Origin: Bacteroidales bacterium
GTDB taxonomy: Bacteria; Bacteroidota; Bacteroidia; Bacteroidales; ML635J-15
DNA length: 17,383 bases
Assembly: GCA_028701945.1 (NCBI GenBank)
Contig: JAQVPT010000034.1
Span: 1-17,383 of the forward strand
Reading direction: 5' to 3'
A model generated the notes under the pieces. It ran no database searches. It had not been told where the DNA came from and saw nothing but the letters and a program-made list of their open reading frames with translations. A program made the translations under genes and the position numbers. Below, one piece after another: positions 14,885-17,383 of the stretch. Each line of letters opens with the position of its first letter. Positions within the stretch are counted from its first letter, which is position 1.

Positions 14885-16045
14885 ATGGCTAAAATACTAA
14901 TAATTGATGATGAACGCAGCATTCGGAACAGTCTAAAAGACATTCTTACATTTGAAGACCACAGCGTTGATTTGGCTGCAGATGGAAAAGAGGGAATTAC
15001 ATTCACCAAAGAAAATACTTACGATATTATATTTTGCGATATAAAAATGCCACAAATGGATGGAATTGAAGTTTTGGACTATTTACATGAGCATAGTCCC
15101 GAAATTCCTGTTGTTATGATTTCAGGTCATGGTACAATAGACACCGCAGTAGAAGCAATCAAAAAAGGAGCATTCGATTTTATTCAAAAACCTATGGACC
15201 TTAACCGAATTATGGTTACTGTTCGTAATGCTTTAGAAAAAACCGACCTAATTCAAGAAACAAAAACATTAAAGAAAAAGGTCAACATGAAATATCAAAT
15301 GATAGGTGAAGCAGAGCCTATTATTAAGGTAAAAGAAATGATTGAAAAAGTTGCCCCCACCGATGCGAGAGTTTTAATAACCGGTGAAAATGGTACTGGT
15401 AAAGAAGTTGTTGCACGCTGGTTGCACGAAAAAAGTAACAGAGCAAATGCTCCATTTATTGAGGTGAACTGTGCAGCAATACCATCCGAACTAATTGAAT
15501 CAGAGCTTTTTGGACACGAAAAAGGAGCTTTTACTTCTGCAATAAAACAACGTAAAGGTAAATTTGAACAAGCTGATGGTGGCACAATATTTCTTGACGA
15601 AATTGGAGATATGAGTTTATCGGCACAAGCTAAAGTACTTAGAGCTTTACAAGAAAATAAAATAAATCGAGTTGGTAGCGATAAAGATATTAATGTAAAT
15701 GTAAGAGTTATTGCTGCAACAAATAAAAACATTGCAGAGGAAATAGAGAAAAATAATTTTCGCGAAGACCTTTATCATCGTTTAAGTGTAATTTTAATTC
15801 ATGTTCCTTCTCTTAACGATCGCATAAACGACATTCCTTTACTTGCTGACCATTTTGTTAGTTTAGCATGTGAAGAACAAGGCGTTCAAATTAAAGAAAT
15901 TGACAAAAATGCAATTAAAGCCCTGCAAGATATTAATTGGACTGGAAATATACGTGAATTTCGTAATGTTATTGAACGTCTAGTTATTTTAGGCGGACCT
16001 GTCATTAAAGCTGAAGATGTGAAAGCATTTGCAAGACCATTGTAA
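14885..16045 (+). CDS. NtrC-type response regulator with sigma-54 AAA+ domain, no DNA-binding domain
   Basis: I start at the ATG before AKILIIDDE (386 residues). The receiver domain (1-120) has the acidic pocket D8, D9, phospho-acceptor D52, S80 and K102. A short linker leads to a sigma-54-interaction AAA+ domain (about 137-370): Walker A GENGTGKE (167-174), loop GAFTSA (214-219) in place of GAFTGA, Walker B GGTIFLDE (232-239), arginine-finger region FREDLYHRL (292-300) and sensor II WTGNIREFRN (352-361). The protein ends at LVILGGPVIKAEDVKAFARPL without the Fis-type helix-turn-helix of classical NtrC. Similar HTH-less regulators of about 386 residues are, to my knowledge, common in Bacteroidota. 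It should couple phosphorylation to ATPase activity, but how it finds promoters, and whether it remodels sigma-54, is open. No histidine kinase gene is adjacent. Confidence 0.93.
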   Translation: MAKILIIDDERSIRNSLKDILTFEDHSVDLAADGKEGITFTKENTYDIIFCDIKMPQMDGIEVLDYLHEHSPEIPVVMISGHGTIDTAVEAIKKGAFDFIQKPMDLNRIMVTVRNALEKTDLIQETKTLKKKVNMKYQMIGEAEPIIKVKEMIEKVAPTDARVLITGENGTGKEVVARWLHEKSNRANAPFIEVNCAAIPSELIESELFGHEKGAFTSAIKQRKGKFEQADGGTIFLDEIGDMSLSAQAKVLRALQENKINRVGSDKDINVNVRVIAATNKNIAEEIEKNNFREDLYHRLSVILIHVPSLNDRINDIPLLADHFVSLACEEQGVQIKEIDKNAIKALQDINWTGNIREFRNVIERLVILGGPVIKAEDVKAFARPL

Positions 16046-16114
16046 AAGATATACTTAAATTTAAATCGCAATAATCACCTTAAGGACGCATTAATTAATC
16101 TTGATGGCTTCATA

Positions 16115-16145
16115 CTATTGATAGCATATTATCTATTGGTAGCAT
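16115..16145 (+). repeat. Short direct repeat in the convergent spacer
   Basis: CTATTGATAGCAT (16115-16127) and CTATTGGTAGCAT (16133-16145) differ at one base, spaced 18 bp start to start, between the convergent regulator and methyltransferase genes. No clear terminator hairpin is seen in this spacer. Confidence 0.5.
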
Positions 16146-16152
16146 TCAATTA

Positions 16153-16998
16153 TTAATTTATTTTAATCCAATAAGAACCACCATGTTTTTCTACATCTTT
16201 AAGATTGTCGTGATTCCAAATTGGTGAGATTAGTTGCGATAATTCCTCATCTTCATGGATGAAATAATTTGGTAAAATTGTTTCATATTTTTCAGGATTT
16301 GCTAATAAATACATTGCCAAGCCATATTGCTCTGAATAAAACCTATCACACATAAATTGTGGATAATCGTAAGGCAAATAAATATCATGAATGTGAACTA
16401 TGACTCCTTTTTTTAACCTTGGCAAAATCTCCAAATAGAAAACCATTGAATCAGAATTTGGTAAAATTCTATGCGAATTATCAACAAATAAAAAGTCGTT
16501 TTCATTTAACTCTTCCAAAATATTAAAGTCAATATTTTCAAATGGTTCTCTTATTACTCTATTCGCTAAATTATCAATCTCGGCACGAGGCATTGGGTCG
16601 ATAGAAATAATTTCTGTGTCTAATTTTTGTTCAATCTTTGCTTTGTACGCAACTTTTGTTGAATTTCCTGAACCTATCTCAATATATTTTTTGGGTTTAT
16701 ACTCTGTCATTAAAGTATATATCCCAATAATATCAAGTCCTGGCAAAAATCCGTTATTCCAAGAAGGTTTAGTTGAATCAGTCTCTGTTTTAGAATCCTG
16801 TATTGTCCAAATTGACTCTTTTAACGATAAAGATTTAGTAATAAGGTCTTTATAATTATTTCGATTTGAATCTATTATTTTTAATAATTCTTGATGTGGA
16901 GGTTTTCCATGTCCATATCGTGGTTTAAAATCTACTTTGTATTCAAGAAATAAATTTTGAAATTTTGGGTTCAAAAATCTGTAAATCTGTTTTATCAT
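16153..16998 (-). CDS. Class I SAM-dependent methyltransferase
   Basis: The 281-residue protein has a Rossmann methyltransferase core: motif I YIEIGSGNS (105-113), the acidic end of strand 2 at IISIDP (130-135, D134), FVDNSH (171-176) and VHIHDIYLP (201-209). The H-D after the fifth strand resembles the metal-site or catalytic region of Methyltransf_24-type enzymes often found with polysaccharide or natural-product genes. An N-terminal extension of about 100 residues (charged, with PRYGHGKPP) precedes it. Substrate is unknown; modification of a cell-surface glycan is one possibility given the nearby glycosyltransferase, but they are not in one operon. The ATG start is the only good one; a promoter-like pair lies about 107 bp upstream. 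The sequence ends SYWIKIN. Confidence 0.85.
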   Translation of the reverse strand: MIKQIYRFLNPKFQNLFLEYKVDFKPRYGHGKPPHQELLKIIDSNRNNYKDLITKSLSLKESIWTIQDSKTETDSTKPSWNNGFLPGLDIIGIYTLMTEYKPKKYIEIGSGNSTKVAYKAKIEQKLDTEIISIDPMPRAEIDNLANRVIREPFENIDFNILEELNENDFLFVDNSHRILPNSDSMVFYLEILPRLKKGVIVHIHDIYLPYDYPQFMCDRFYSEQYGLAMYLLANPEKYETILPNYFIHEDEELSQLISPIWNHDNLKDVEKHGGSYWIKIN

Positions 16999-17104
16999 TT
17001 TTTAAATTTTAATTTTATTAAAATATTACTATGACAAATGATTAATAATAATTCCAGTTCGGCACAGTAGCGTATTATTTTATGTTTTTCAGTCAAACTA
17101 AATA

Positions 17105-17135
17105 CAAATTTAAATAAAAGCCCCAACCCACCAAA
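17105..17135 (-). promoter_or_regulatory. Promoter of the methyltransferase gene
   Basis: On the minus strand a TTTG (17132-17135) and, after 19 bp, an exact TAAATTTG (17105-17112) match the -33/-7 consensus. The start codon is about 107 bp further on, so the leader would be long compared with the other genes here. Confidence 0.45.
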
Positions 17136-17252
17136 TTAATATTATCAGAAGGGATCCTAAAATATTTTCATTCAAATGTCAAAAAGCTAAAGTGAAAACT
17201 TATTAAAATTGGATTTTTGAATTATGGATTAGTTAATTTTGAGGAAAAAATT

Positions 17253-17260
17253 TATATTTG
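17253..17260 (+). promoter_or_regulatory. -7 promoter element (TATATTTG) of the gene cut by the window end
   Basis: An exact TAnnTTTG lies 54 nt before the ATG at 17315; no -33 TTTG at the right distance. Confidence 0.45.
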
Positions 17261-17314
17261 CCGTTGAAATGCTAATACTCAATATTATTTTTTTATTTAA
17301 GAAAAATCCAACAC

Positions 17315-17383
17315 ATGCAAAAAATCAATAGCGAAAAACTATTTATCTGGTTACTATTTATTTTAACCATTATTATTACAATC
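17315..17383 (+). CDS. N-terminus of a membrane-anchored or exported protein (cut by window end)
   Basis: An ATG opens a frame that runs uninterrupted to the last base (23 codons). It reads MQKINSEKLF followed by a strongly hydrophobic stretch (IWLLFILTIIIT), so the protein begins with a membrane helix or signal anchor. A -7 box lies upstream. Nothing further can be said about function. Confidence 0.6.
   Translation, partial: MQKINSEKLFIWLLFILTIIITI

Larger units (their letters stand above)
16999..17314. other. 316-bp divergent spacer between methyltransferase and the last gene
   Basis: No coding region is seen. It holds a minus-strand promoter-like pair (17105-17135) giving the methyltransferase a leader of about 100 nt, and a plus-strand -7 box (17253-17260) for the final gene. 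No strong hairpin was found. Confidence 0.6.

Noticed and set aside
15295..15732. 145-residue minus-strand frame
   Set aside because: Antisense shadow of the AAA+ domain of the response regulator, whose motifs are all on the plus strand.
1..17383. CRISPR array, prophage, toxin-antitoxin or defence island
   Set aside because: Repeats present are coding tandem repeats or short simple repeats; no cas, phage, transposase, nuclease or toxin genes were recognised.

Overview
The window is AT-rich bacterial chromosome from a member of the Bacteroidota. Three things point there: type IX secretion (T9SS) sorting domains of both kinds (a type B, gliding-motility-like C-terminus at 1-2323 and a type A tail at 7433-8320), a PorP/SprF-family protein, and repeated Bacteroidota-type promoters (-7 TAnnTTTG, sometimes with a -33 TTTG). 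Shine-Dalgarno sequences are largely absent. Genus and species cannot be read from this. There is no phage, plasmid, transposase or CRISPR array; most of the window looks like ordinary chromosome with several surface and secretion genes.

Layout. 1-3289: the 3' part of a very repetitive cell-surface adhesin gene (207-bp repeats, then about 200-bp repeats, then a type B T9SS signal) followed by its probable partner porP/sprF. 3563-5934, minus strand: lspA (lipoprotein signal peptidase), a NhaD/CitMHS-like sodium:proton antiporter, and tRNA-Gln(UUG) with its own promoter and terminator. 6176-7345: a double adenylate kinase whose second half looks catalytically dead. 7433-9727: a tight three-gene operon with a T9SS-secreted protein, a lipoprotein carrying the same domain, and an outer-membrane beta-barrel. 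9839-11852, minus: ribD overlapping a CPBP intramembrane protease gene. 11853-12436: a 584-bp gene-free stretch with many hairpins. 12437-13144, minus: dipeptidase E. 13404-14699: a GT4-type glycosyltransferase. 14885-16045: a response regulator with a sigma-54 AAA+ domain but no DNA-binding domain. 16153-16998, minus: a SAM-dependent methyltransferase. 17315-end: the first 23 codons of a membrane protein gene.

How the genes relate. The adhesin, SprF-like protein and T9SS-tailed cargo all depend on the T9SS, whose core genes are not in this window. LspA would process the lipoprotein at 8323-9021. The 7433-9727 operon is the most system-like locus: two paralogous ligand-binding-like domains delivered by different routes (T9SS and lipid anchor) next to a small beta-barrel. 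The other genes are housekeeping or singletons. No wholly new defence or mobile system was recognised. The points most worth a second look are the degenerate AdK tandem, the secreted/lipoprotein/barrel operon, the structured intergenic region at 11970-12180, the HTH-less GAFTSA regulator, and the higher-order repeat structure of the adhesin.
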